Part shown: positions 36,188-45,169 of the stretch, piece by piece
How the letters are laid out: every line of letters begins with the position of its first letter
How positions within the stretch are numbered: position 1 is the first letter of the stretch
Assembly: GCA_902801155.1 (NCBI GenBank)
Contig: CADCHG010000001.1
Location: forward strand, 124,001 to 188,000
Direction: 5' to 3'
Length of the DNA: 64,000 bases
From: an uncultured Prevotellaceae bacterium
Lineage (GTDB): Bacteria > Bacteroidota > Bacteroidia > Bacteroidales > Bacteroidaceae
Made by a program: the position numbers and the translations under genes
Notes under the pieces: model-generated
What the model was told of the DNA's origin: nothing
Databases searched by the model: none
What the model saw: only the letters and a program-made list of their open reading frames with translations

Positions 36188-39100
36188 ATGAAGAAACTAC
36201 TAATCATAATCGGAGCGGCAATAGCCTCCCTCCCCTCCTTCGCCCAGCGAACTACGGATAAGCTTGACCGTGGTCTCATAGCCATGAAGGCAAGCTCTGG
36301 CGTGTATCTCAGTTGGAGACTTCTGGGCTCAGAATACTATGACGTTACCTATAACGTATATAAGGATGGTGCGCTCATAAAGTCAGGACTGAAAGTATCC
36401 AATTTCTCCGACACATCGGGCAGCACCACAAGTACCTACACCGTTTCTGCCGTGGTACGCGGAAAGGAACAGGCACAGAGTAAGGCAGCATCTGTATGGA
36501 GCACGAGCTACAAGGAGATAAAGCTAAAGCATGAGGGTATCAAATCCACCCTCATCCCTAACGATGCGTGCTGTGCCGATGTTGACGGCGACGGCGAACT
36601 CGAAATCCTTATGAAATTCGACAACGAGAGTGAGATGGCTCAGAGCTACCCAAGATTCGGACCTAAGTTCGACGGTAAGGCGTCTGGCGAATACTCTATC
36701 TTCGAGGTCTTGAAACAGGACGGCACACGCCTATGGTGGGTGAACTGCGGTCCTAACATGGGCGACTTCCAAAACAACGAGCAGAACATAATAGCCTACG
36801 ACTGGGACGGTGACGGCAAGGCAGAGGCTGTGATGCGTGCTGCCGACGGTACCGTCATCCATTGTGCCGACGGCTCTACCTACACCGTTGGCGATGCCAC
36901 GAAGAACTACCGTGCTGCCACAGGCGGTGGTGTGAACTGGTTCATGTGCCAGGGTGCAGAATATCTCGTATATATGGACGGCGAGACAGGCAAGCCGTAC
37001 CAATGCATCACCTACCCTCTTGCACGTTTCGAAACAGGTGAAAGCACTCTTGAGAAAGCATGGGGCAAGGAAGACGGCGGTCACCGCTGCTCAAAGTTCT
37101 TCTTCGGTGCTCCATATCTCGACGGACGAAAGCCAAGCATCTTCCTCGCACGCGGTATCTACACCCGTCATAAGATGATTGCCTACGATGTTGATCCTGC
37201 CACCCACGAACTCAAGGAACGTTGGAAGTGGTACAACAACACCGACGGTGTGTGGAAGGGACAGGGCTACCATAACTATATCATTGCCGATGTTGACTGG
37301 GACGGACGTGATGAGATCGTCTTTGGCTCAATGGTTATCGACGATAACGGCAAGGGACTCTCAACCACAGGACTCGGGCACGGCGATGCCATGCACTGTG
37401 GCGACTTCAACCCATACGTTCACGGACAGGAAGTCTTTGCCTGCAACGAGGAAGCGCAAGGCTACAACTATCGTGATGCCACAACAAGCAAGATATACAA
37501 GTGCGAACTGCACGTGGGCAAGGACGTGGGACGCTCAATGATGGGTAATTTCTCCGATAGCTACCCTGGCAGCATCGGCGTAGCATGGGGTAATCCTGTA
37601 AGTAGCGTGAAGAATGATTATGTCAATGGAATCGTCAACGAAGGCATCAATTCCAACTTCCGCATCTACTGGGACGGCGACCTGTGCTCTGAGACATTCA
37701 ACGGTCTTAAAGACCATGATTCAGAGGGTGTCATTGCGAAGTACGGCAGTTGGGCGCCTATCTACACCTGTGCCGGCTCTCTCACTAATAACTACACCAA
37801 GTGTACGCCTTGCTATCAGGGCGATATCCTCGGCGACTGGCGTGAGGAAATCATCATGCGAACAGCCGACAACAATATCCGTATCTACTCCACCCCATCG
37901 CCCACCATATACCGCAACTACACGCTGTGGCACGACCATCAGTACCGTAACGCTATGGCTTGGCAGATGTGCGGCTATAACCAGCCTCCTCACACAAGCT
38001 ATTTCCTCGGAAAGCTAGAGAACATCACCATAGCCCCTCCACCGCTTATGATGGAAGGACGTGAGGAAGTGAAGAACGGCGGCACTATAGGCTCTTCTCT
38101 CAACGATAAGCACGTAATCGTGTGCGAGACCGACAACACAGAGGTCACCATTGAGAAAGGAGCAAGTCCGTATATACTCACCTTCAACGTGCCTACATGG
38201 GTACAGGGCAATGCGGCAAGCGAGAGTACCAACGCTAATCCTAAGATAACCTACACCACCTACACCTGCAACGTGAAGGGCGATGGTATTACTGGCGAGG
38301 CACGTCTCATCAAGCAGGGCGACGGCATCCTAACCCTTCCTAATGCAGAATTTTCACACAAGGGTGAGACGAATATCTGGGCTGGCGTCCTCAATTTCGA
38401 CGGCACCATGAAGCAGTCACCGCTATGGCTCAACCGCTTTGCAGAACTCAACACCAACGGCGGAGAGTTCATGAGCATCAAGGCTGACTATGCTTCCGTT
38501 ATCCGTCCTGGAGGTGCTGATACGAAGGGCAACCTCACTACCGACTCCCTCACCCTCGGTTTCGGCTCACGTCTCATTATCGACCTATATTCCAACGATT
38601 TATCTGCCGACCGCATCAACCTCGGCAAGTATCTTGAAATAGAGACAAAGACCTCAAGCGCATGGACTGAGGGCGGTCCTGAGTATCTCTGCCCTGTCAT
38701 TGAACTTGTAGGTCATCTTCCTGCAGGCGAATCGGAGATGAATCCGGGCAAGTACATCATCGGTACTGCTCCTGCTGAACTGAAGGGCAAACTCGAAGAC
38801 ATCCGCATCGAGGGTCTCAACGCCACGAAGAAGAAACTCTACATAGAGGATGGCAAACTGATTCTTGAAATCATCGGACTCCGCGACGCCAACTCCATAA
38901 CATGGACTGGCGAGAAGAGTTCTTCATGGAATCTTGCCAATGCCCAGAACTTCATCCTCAACAACGGAACGACATCCGAATCTACCGTATTCGTATCTGG
39001 CGACAAGGTATTCTTCAACGACGACGCCGTTAATAAGACGGTCAACGTGCGCGAGGACATCATGCCTGACGTCATCACAGTCAACGCCTCTTCCGACTAC

Positions 39101-40744
39101 ACCTTCACAGGGGCTGGTGCCATCGGCGGTACGGCTTCATTCGTAAAGGAAGGTAGCGGTACGGTCACCATGTCGGGCGAGAACTCATACACAGGCGGCA
39201 ACTATCTCAAGGGCGGTGTTACGAAGGTCAGCCTATTGTCAAATCAGTATTCTGAGTACGGAAACCTCGGCGGTATCACCAAACTCGGATCACAGTTCAC
39301 TATGGAGAACGGTGCAGAGCTTCAGACCACCGCAGCCGTTGAGATGGGCTCACATATGACTATGATTGGCGAAGAGGGTGGCGTTATCAACAATCTCTCC
39401 GATTTCAAGATGGACAAGTCGTTCATGGGTACTCTCCTCACCAAGCGAGGAAACGGATGCCTGTATCTCAATGCCACTAACTCGGTATCAAAGATAATCA
39501 TGAAGGCTGGTTCGATAGCCCTTTCTGCAAGTTCTCAGCCAAAGACTATAGAGCTTCAGGGCGGCACTCTCTATGACAATGCACAGAACACGAGCCACAC
39601 CATCGTAGTACCGAAGGGAAAGTCTGCCTCATGGCAACTCACAAACACTTACTACACAGCCTATTCTAACAAGCTCACAGGCGAGGGAACACTCACCATC
39701 GTGCCTCGTAACACCGTTTCCCGTGTTCGCATCACAGGCGATTGGAGAGCCTTCACTGGTACCATACGCCACACCACCAAGTCTATCTGGCTACCGTTCG
39801 ACAACTCTACAGGACTGCCTAACGCGACTCTCGACCTTGCCGACGGATGTACAGCAACCAACGTATGCAAGACATTCACCATCGGACGACTCACCGGCAA
39901 GGGCTCTCTCGCACAGCCTATCTCCAACTTCCAGAGCCAGGGCACTCCTTCTGGCTCTAACACATGGAAAGTGGGCAACAGCTGGGAGGACGGAGACTTC
40001 ACCTTCGAGGGAGCGATAACCGACGGTGGCGGCTCTAACAAGTCGCACTTCGAGAAGATAGGCTCATGCACCATGACCGTAAAGGGTGGCTGGACCAATA
40101 GCGGTACGGTGAAGATAAGCCAAGGAACGGTGAAGCTCTCAGGCAGCGGTCTGTCACTCGGTACTGGTGCGCTCACCGTAGCGGAAGGGGCTACCCTCAC
40201 AGGCTCATCGTCATCTGGCTTGAAGAACTCAAGCGTTGTCATCAATGGTACTCTCAGACCAGTTGTTACCGAGGAAACGGCACTCGGAAAGTTTGTGTTC
40301 AACAATCAGGCTGTAACCCTGTCATCAACCGCTACCCTGCGCCTCAACATCTCCAAGGCATCCACAAGTGCAACGATTATGAGTGGTGACAACATCAGGA
40401 ACATCGGTACGCTGACCATCAATGGCACTATCGCCCTTAGATTCCTCGACTACATCCCAGCCGTTGGCGACGAGCTACGTCTCTGGACAGGTGTCAAGTC
40501 ATTCTCAGGTACACCTACCATTCTCTGCGAGGGTGCAGATGTAACCTTCGACACCTCCCGACTCTCCGAGGGAGTTCTTGTTGTCAAGACAGTAGATACC
40601 ACAGGCATCATCACCCCATCCATTGCCGATGATACAGATTCAAACAAGATCTACACTCTCGACGGCAAGTACGTTGGTACAGACATCACCCGTCTGCCGA
40701 AGGGCATCTACCTTCGCAATAACAATAAGGTGACGGTGAAATAA
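36188..40744 (+). CDS. Secreted PL11 rhamnogalacturonan lyase with long beta-repeat extension
   Basis: A 1518-residue secreted enzyme. After a signal peptide (LIIIGAAIASLPSFAQ) residues about 20-630 match family 11 rhamnogalacturonan lyases (YesW/YesX-like): a fibronectin-like start (SWRLLGSEYYDVTYNVYKDG), calcium-binding DVDGDGELEIL, YDWDGDGKAEAVMRAADGT and DVDWDGRDEIVFGS blades, and WHDHQYRNAMAWQ. Residues about 630-1440 hold several autotransporter-type strand repeats (GSGTVTMSGENSYTGGNYL; GDGILTLPNAEF). The C-terminus (IYTLDGKYVGTDITRLPKGIY) resembles a type IX secretion sorting tail. Ordinary PL11 enzymes are about 600 residues, so the extension is large. It should cut RG-I between rhamnose and galacturonate outside the cell. 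Confidence 0.9.
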   Translation: MKKLLIIIGAAIASLPSFAQRTTDKLDRGLIAMKASSGVYLSWRLLGSEYYDVTYNVYKDGALIKSGLKVSNFSDTSGSTTSTYTVSAVVRGKEQAQSKAASVWSTSYKEIKLKHEGIKSTLIPNDACCADVDGDGELEILMKFDNESEMAQSYPRFGPKFDGKASGEYSIFEVLKQDGTRLWWVNCGPNMGDFQNNEQNIIAYDWDGDGKAEAVMRAADGTVIHCADGSTYTVGDATKNYRAATGGGVNWFMCQGAEYLVYMDGETGKPYQCITYPLARFETGESTLEKAWGKEDGGHRCSKFFFGAPYLDGRKPSIFLARGIYTRHKMIAYDVDPATHELKERWKWYNNTDGVWKGQGYHNYIIADVDWDGRDEIVFGSMVIDDNGKGLSTTGLGHGDAMHCGDFNPYVHGQEVFACNEEAQGYNYRDATTSKIYKCELHVGKDVGRSMMGNFSDSYPGSIGVAWGNPVSSVKNDYVNGIVNEGINSNFRIYWDGDLCSETFNGLKDHDSEGVIAKYGSWAPIYTCAGSLTNNYTKCTPCYQGDILGDWREEIIMRTADNNIRIYSTPSPTIYRNYTLWHDHQYRNAMAWQMCGYNQPPHTSYFLGKLENITIAPPPLMMEGREEVKNGGTIGSSLNDKHVIVCETDNTEVTIEKGASPYILTFNVPTWVQGNAASESTNANPKITYTTYTCNVKGDGITGEARLIKQGDGILTLPNAEFSHKGETNIWAGVLNFDGTMKQSPLWLNRFAELNTNGGEFMSIKADYASVIRPGGADTKGNLTTDSLTLGFGSRLIIDLYSNDLSADRINLGKYLEIETKTSSAWTEGGPEYLCPVIELVGHLPAGESEMNPGKYIIGTAPAELKGKLEDIRIEGLNATKKKLYIEDGKLILEIIGLRDANSITWTGEKSSSWNLANAQNFILNNGTTSESTVFVSGDKVFFNDDAVNKTVNVREDIMPDVITVNASSDYTFTGAGAIGGTASFVKEGSGTVTMSGENSYTGGNYLKGGVTKVSLLSNQYSEYGNLGGITKLGSQFTMENGAELQTTAAVEMGSHMTMIGEEGGVINNLSDFKMDKSFMGTLLTKRGNGCLYLNATNSVSKIIMKAGSIALSASSQPKTIELQGGTLYDNAQNTSHTIVVPKGKSASWQLTNTYYTAYSNKLTGEGTLTIVPRNTVSRVRITGDWRAFTGTIRHTTKSIWLPFDNSTGLPNATLDLADGCTATNVCKTFTIGRLTGKGSLAQPISNFQSQGTPSGSNTWKVGNSWEDGDFTFEGAITDGGGSNKSHFEKIGSCTMTVKGGWTNSGTVKISQGTVKLSGSGLSLGTGALTVAEGATLTGSSSSGLKNSSVVINGTLRPVVTEETALGKFVFNNQAVTLSSTATLRLNISKASTSATIMSGDNIRNIGTLTINGTIALRFLDYIPAVGDELRLWTGVKSFSGTPTILCEGADVTFDTSRLSEGVLVVKTVDTTGIITPSIADDTDSNKIYTLDGKYVGTDITRLPKGIYLRNNNKVTVK

Positions 40745-40749
40745 AAACT

Positions 40750-40781
40750 CAGCCCTCGTTACAGCATAGTAGCGAGGGCTG
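40750..40781. terminator. Bidirectional hairpin between PL11 and the defence operon
   Basis: CAGCCCTCG (40750-40758) pairs perfectly with CGAGGGCTG (40773-40781), and A-rich sequence on the left would give a U-run on the minus strand. It sits between two convergent stop codons and probably ends both transcripts. Confidence 0.7.
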
Positions 40782-40787
40782 AAATCG

Positions 40788-41294
40788 TTATTGATCAAGA
40801 ACTTCAAGCAAGACATTCCGTAATATATCCCTACTATTTACATCTTGCATCAACTCAAAAAGCTGCTGATCAATCCTTGCATATAGAAAACAACGTCTAA
40901 GTCCTTTCTGAGAATAATTAGTACGTTTCACATAGCTATCACTCTTAATCAACTCCCAGAATGGTTCAAACTGCATATAGAAAAACGGATTCTCAATGGA
41001 ACATTTGAACGGATATTTGCGCGATATATCCAGTTGCAAGTCTTCACAAAGCATCACGTTCTCTTGTCTGCAACCATCATCTACATATTCCTTCCATAGC
41101 TGATTAAACTGCCTTATAAGTGCATCTGATAGCTCTACCCTATTATCCGTTATCACTCCATCCTCTATAAGTTTCATTATGGCAAGGAGCAACAACGGTT
41201 TATGCGGAGCTTTCATACCTTTCATCTTGGCTCGTTTCAATCTATGAAAGGAATCTATGTAGAATGAAATATTACGCTCGTCCACATTAAGCAT
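40788..41294 (-). CDS. Solo DNA-recognition domain resembling the sulfur-binding domain of McrA-type nucleases
   Basis: A 168-residue protein, last gene of the defence operon. Residues about 24-40 read KAPHKPLLLLAIMKLIE and residues about 105-116 read NPFFYMQFEPFW; this A-P-H-K-P-[LI]-L-L-L plus P-F-x5-[DE]-x-F-W pair is characteristic of the N-terminal DNA-binding domain of ScoMcrA-like HNH enzymes, which reads phosphorothioate DNA in some members. The HNH nuclease part is missing; the protein ends where that domain would begin. The start follows the upstream stop by one base. A role in reading a DNA mark or in host-phage discrimination is inferred. Confidence 0.6.
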   Translation of the reverse strand: MLNVDERNISFYIDSFHRLKRAKMKGMKAPHKPLLLLAIMKLIEDGVITDNRVELSDALIRQFNQLWKEYVDDGCRQENVMLCEDLQLDISRKYPFKCSIENPFFYMQFEPFWELIKSDSYVKRTNYSQKGLRRCFLYARIDQQLFELMQDVNSRDILRNVLLEVLDQ

Positions 41295-41295
41295 A

Positions 41296-42894
41296 CTAAA
41301 TCAGATGCGTAACCTTTATCTTCTTCCAATGCTTGCCAATACCAAGTGCCATTGCCTGTGCATCCTTGGTTATAAGCTCACCCTTCTGCAAACCTGCTAT
41401 TGTCTGCTTCAGTTCCTGAAGAGAACTACCACTTACGCCAAACAAATCCTTCAGCACACTATCATTCTGTTGCTGTTGCTTCATAATAAGCGGATACTGG
41501 GCATTGGCATAGAAGTCAAAATGCTTGCTCTTGAAGCTCTCCATGTTCTGAGTGGCAAGAATGATACTCATACCCTTGTTTCTACCCACGGCAATAAGGT
41601 TCTGCAAAGGCTTGTTCTCGAAACTCAGCATATAGTGAGCCTCATCAATCACAGTGAAATGCCTTATCTCCACACGCTCGTCATTAGTTGCCTGCTTTGG
41701 CAGTTTCTCATAGATGGAATTAAGCTTTGAGATGACGAAATACACGATAGCCTTAGCCATGATACCATCCTTTTCATACTGTCCGAGGTTAATGACATAG
41801 CAACCTTGCATCAAGTCAATTCTGTCGCTATCATCAAAGATGTTATTGCGCACCAACTGACTTAGCACCGATTTTACGCTATCCATATCATCACGCTTAT
41901 TTTCGGGCATCAATGCTGTGTAATTATCCAGAATCTCCTTGAACGTGATAGGCTTCTGGTTCTTCTTTTTGTACGCATTGATGATAGCCTCACTCAGTCG
42001 GTTATCCATATTCGCACTTATCTTAGCCGAAGCAATGGCACATAGGGCTGACGCAAGAGAAGTGGAATACAGATTTATCTCATTGATTGTCTTACCAGTG
42101 AAATCCTTAAAAGGAGTAAACGGCAACGGTTTCTTTATAGGATCAAGAATGGCAGACGAATCAGTATCAAACTTACTCAGCCAAGAGGCATTAGCAGGGT
42201 CGGAGAACTCACCCTTGTAGTCGAAGAGCAGGAAATTGACTGGGTAATGCGTATCTGACGAAGCCATGCGAATCTGATTGATAAGCACAGCCAAGAGGTT
42301 ACTCTTACCCGAACCTGTAGTTCCTGCCACGAGAATCTGCGTATTGGAGATTGCACGACTGTTGATGTCGAGAGCTGCATCCATACCATCCTCATATTTT
42401 CCGATTGCAAGATTAAGTTCTGGAATCTCAGACACCATCTTGCCACCGCGCATAGGCGAATAGTGCAGCCATTCATCAATACCACCCTCCTTTAGAAGTA
42501 TGTCACGACCACGCAGCATCTCAGCACCAAGCACCTTACTGACAAAGGTATATGAACTCCATTCCGCATCCACATCGCAATACCTAAGCTTTATCAATGC
42601 CTCGAACACACTTCTCACATTTGCCTTTGTAAAGAATGTAGCAGTATAAGGAGCACACGAAGAACTGATATGTATCTTGTTTACTTCATCCGCATTACGC
42701 TTGCCCTTATCACTAAGTCCCACAAGCATACATATACGCATTACAGTACTAAGATTTACGGTAACGGGACGAATGCTCTCATCAAAATTACCGACATTGA
42801 TACGCTCCTCAACGGCTTGCTTCACATCAAGGATCATATCGCTCATGCGCTCTATCTGTCGAACGCCGTCTATCTTCAGATTCTCTACGTTCAT
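41296..42894 (-). CDS. DndE-like/HerA-type ATPase fusion (DUF87)
   Basis: A 532-residue protein. The C-terminal part (residues about 165-532) is a HerA/FtsK-type hexameric ATPase: Walker A LVAGTTGSGKSNLLA, FLLFDYKGEFSD, Walker B FTVIDEAHYML, and the arginine-finger region VGRNKGMSIILATQNMESF. Residues about 35-150 (RPVTVNLSTVMRICMLVGLSDKGK, then VFEALIKLRYCDVD and AEMLRGRDILL) resemble DndE (DUF1832), the nicked-DNA-binding part of phosphorothioation systems. A fusion of these two would be a DNA-tracking motor carrying a DNA-binding head. The gap to the DndD-like gene is 3 bases. The DndE assignment is from motif pattern only. Confidence 0.75.
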   Translation of the reverse strand: MNVENLKIDGVRQIERMSDMILDVKQAVEERINVGNFDESIRPVTVNLSTVMRICMLVGLSDKGKRNADEVNKIHISSSCAPYTATFFTKANVRSVFEALIKLRYCDVDAEWSSYTFVSKVLGAEMLRGRDILLKEGGIDEWLHYSPMRGGKMVSEIPELNLAIGKYEDGMDAALDINSRAISNTQILVAGTTGSGKSNLLAVLINQIRMASSDTHYPVNFLLFDYKGEFSDPANASWLSKFDTDSSAILDPIKKPLPFTPFKDFTGKTINEINLYSTSLASALCAIASAKISANMDNRLSEAIINAYKKKNQKPITFKEILDNYTALMPENKRDDMDSVKSVLSQLVRNNIFDDSDRIDLMQGCYVINLGQYEKDGIMAKAIVYFVISKLNSIYEKLPKQATNDERVEIRHFTVIDEAHYMLSFENKPLQNLIAVGRNKGMSIILATQNMESFKSKHFDFYANAQYPLIMKQQQQNDSVLKDLFGVSGSSLQELKQTIAGLQKGELITKDAQAMALGIGKHWKKIKVTHLI

Positions 42895-42897
42895 ACC

Positions 42898-44916
42898 TTA
42901 ATACTCCTCATACGTTTTAAGTCCGAAATAGTCATCACTCACCGTAGTACATTGCTTTTCCTTATCCCTGTGCAGGGTATAGGTCTTTGCCACTTTTGCC
43001 TGAATCTTCTTAAAGTCATTCTCGGTGGTAATCTCCGTATCAGTACTAAGAAGGATTGTCTGTTGTGCAAGGTCGGGGAAATACTCTTGCAGAATAACCT
43101 CACGACTCGCCTTATCAAGCACACCCATCACCGTGTCAATCATCACAGGTGGGTCATAGTCGCCAAGTTCATAAAGCACCTTTAACAATACCTGCATAAC
43201 CGTCTGCTTTGCACCTGCGTTGAGTTGTGAAAGGAAAATCTCATTACCCTCCTTATGGAAAATCTTGAAGTTGATATCATCGCTTGTATCGGCAGAAAGC
43301 TCTACACGACCTATGCAACCAGCATAGACAACAAGATTCAGGTTCAACTGATCCTTCATCATCCGCTCTATGCTTGCCTTCTTTGCTGCCAACAGCTTAG
43401 AAGAAAGAGCCTTGAAGAAATCAGGCAGTTTACATAGCATATCATACTGAGGGTCAGGAATCTGTGGCATATCATAGTCGTATCTGGAAATCTTGTCGGC
43501 AAGCTTCTTTATCTCCTGTTTCTGCATTTCCATCTGACTGCGCAATTCCTCTATCCTCTTATTGTTCCTCTCATAGAGTTCAATGATTGTATAGTCACTT
43601 CCCGAAAGCATACGCTGGTATTCCTCCAACTGCTCCTGACGATGAGGCATATCAGCAAGTTCCACAACAAGCCTCTCACGCTGTTCGCTAAGGGCGAGGA
43701 AAGAATTGACATACGACTGACGTACCACCTGTTTCAGCGTATCTACATCCACAGCATTAAGGAATGAGTATCTATCCTGCACATCATCCCCTTTCTCCTG
43801 AGCCTCCCTTATCTGGTCAGCCACAGCCTTTACGTCAATCTTATTAAGGGTAACATACCTTTCCTCAATAATCTTGACAATATCACGGGTTATCTTCTCT
43901 ATCTGCTCATCATTAAGGATGTTACCTTTTGCAGAAGCCACCGATTCCTTCTCTGAAAGAATCAGTTCCACCTCTTCCCTGATAACGCTTGCAAGCTTCG
44001 GCATAATAACCTTCACCTCCAAATCCCTTGAAAGTGCATCGGCATCCTGACGATAGTCTTTCTCTTTCTTCCTTATGCCATTTATTGACTCTTCAAGCTT
44101 ACGAATCTGGTCACGAGTAACCTCATCGGCATTCCTACCCTCTTTCAGTTGCTCGTACTGTTCCTTGTGTTCGTTGGCATACGTGAGAGCCTTTTCATAC
44201 TCATCCTTCATATCAGAAAGCTTTCGCTCTTCCTCAGCCTTATTTGCAGTAAGGTTTGTATATTCCTTTTTCAGGTTCTCATTCTCCAGTCGCTCAGCCT
44301 TCTTCTCTGCAAGCATAGCCTCAGCCACCTTTCGCATCTGGGCATACTTGTTGAAGCCCATCACCGAATTGATGTTCTTTATGATGAGCTTGTTTATCTG
44401 CTCCTCCTTCACCAGTTCTGATGTCTTCATGGCATCAAAAAGGAAATAGTTGCTCAGTTCGGCTGGAAGATTGGCTGAGATTATCTTATTCACTATCTCC
44501 TCATTCGTTGAACGCTGTGCAGCCGTACTTCCGCTACCATACACGAAGCGGTTTCCATCCATATTTAACTCATTGCTCTCAAGCACCCTGCCATCCATCA
44601 ACTGATATGCACGTTTCAGCTTATATGGAGTCTCCCTACCAAGCACCACGCCTGTGAAAGTAACCTCAAGCACAATGCACTTATGCTCAAGCCCCACCTC
44701 ATTCTTCACACCTGCATTAAACAGTTCCTCAAACTCTCGCTGGTTCTTTATCTCCAATCCATAGAGGGCATGATAGATAGCATCGAAGAGCGTTGTCTTG
44801 CCACAGCCGTTAGCACCACCAATCAATATGATAGGTCTGTCATCAGTTACCTCCAAGTTCAGGTCAAGCTGTCGGTAGGTCTTATAGTTCTCTATGTAGA
44901 TACGCTTTACTTTCAT
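42898..44916 (-). CDS. DndD-like SMC/Rad50-type ATPase
   Basis: A 672-residue ATPase of the RecN/Rad50/SMC class, at the length usual for DndD of DNA phosphorothioation systems. The head begins KRIYIENYKTYRQLDLNL and has Walker A IGGANGCGKTTLFDAIYHALYG; YFLFDAMKTSELVKEEQ resembles the conserved block of DndD. Residues about 200-480 are two long coiled-coil arms with many Glu-Lys-Arg heptads. The C-terminal head has a diverged signature LNAGAKQTVMQVLLKVL and Walker B PPVMIDTVMGVLD. It is expected to open or remodel DNA with the helicase and HerA partner. It starts 28 bases after the 70-residue gene. Confidence 0.82.
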   Translation of the reverse strand: MKVKRIYIENYKTYRQLDLNLEVTDDRPIILIGGANGCGKTTLFDAIYHALYGLEIKNQREFEELFNAGVKNEVGLEHKCIVLEVTFTGVVLGRETPYKLKRAYQLMDGRVLESNELNMDGNRFVYGSGSTAAQRSTNEEIVNKIISANLPAELSNYFLFDAMKTSELVKEEQINKLIIKNINSVMGFNKYAQMRKVAEAMLAEKKAERLENENLKKEYTNLTANKAEEERKLSDMKDEYEKALTYANEHKEQYEQLKEGRNADEVTRDQIRKLEESINGIRKKEKDYRQDADALSRDLEVKVIMPKLASVIREEVELILSEKESVASAKGNILNDEQIEKITRDIVKIIEERYVTLNKIDVKAVADQIREAQEKGDDVQDRYSFLNAVDVDTLKQVVRQSYVNSFLALSEQRERLVVELADMPHRQEQLEEYQRMLSGSDYTIIELYERNNKRIEELRSQMEMQKQEIKKLADKISRYDYDMPQIPDPQYDMLCKLPDFFKALSSKLLAAKKASIERMMKDQLNLNLVVYAGCIGRVELSADTSDDINFKIFHKEGNEIFLSQLNAGAKQTVMQVLLKVLYELGDYDPPVMIDTVMGVLDKASREVILQEYFPDLAQQTILLSTDTEITTENDFKKIQAKVAKTYTLHRDKEKQCTTVSDDYFGLKTYEEY

Positions 44917-44944
44917 AATATCAGCAGTTATTATGCCCTAAAGG

Positions 44945-45157
44945 CTAAATATGCTTCAGCGCCTGTTTCATTATCTTCGTGAGTTTCTTCTCCTCCACGA
45001 AGTTCTGGTTGTTCTTCTCATCCTGATATGGCTTCAGGATATTCTCCTTAACCCATTCAGCGTCAATGTCATTATCCACGCAAGCCTGCTCGATAATGTT
45101 CATGTCCTCCTGCTTAATGCCATAATGCAGGAAACAACGGTCAAGTCCTTTTTTCAT
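44945..45157 (-). CDS. Small conserved-looking protein of the defence operon
   Basis: A 70-residue protein that I do not recognise with certainty. It is highly charged and probably all helical: the first 40 residues (for example RCFLHYGIKQEDMNIIEQAC and AEWVKENILKP) look like a three-helix bundle, followed by a lysine-rich tail (EEKKLTKIMKQALKHI). It lies 12 bases behind the helicase gene and 28 bases before the DndD-like gene, all on one strand, so it is very likely translated. A small bridging or inhibitory subunit of the neighbouring complexes is a guess. Confidence 0.6.
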   Translation of the reverse strand: MKKGLDRCFLHYGIKQEDMNIIEQACVDNDIDAEWVKENILKPYQDEKNNQNFVEEKKLTKIMKQALKHI

Positions 45158-45169
45158 AGTCTTTGATAT

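Noticed and set aside
39661-40305. A 214-codon open frame on the minus strand inside the PL11 gene
   Set aside because: It is an antisense shadow of the Thr/Ser/Gly-rich repeat region with low-complexity Pro/Val/Ser sequence and no start context.
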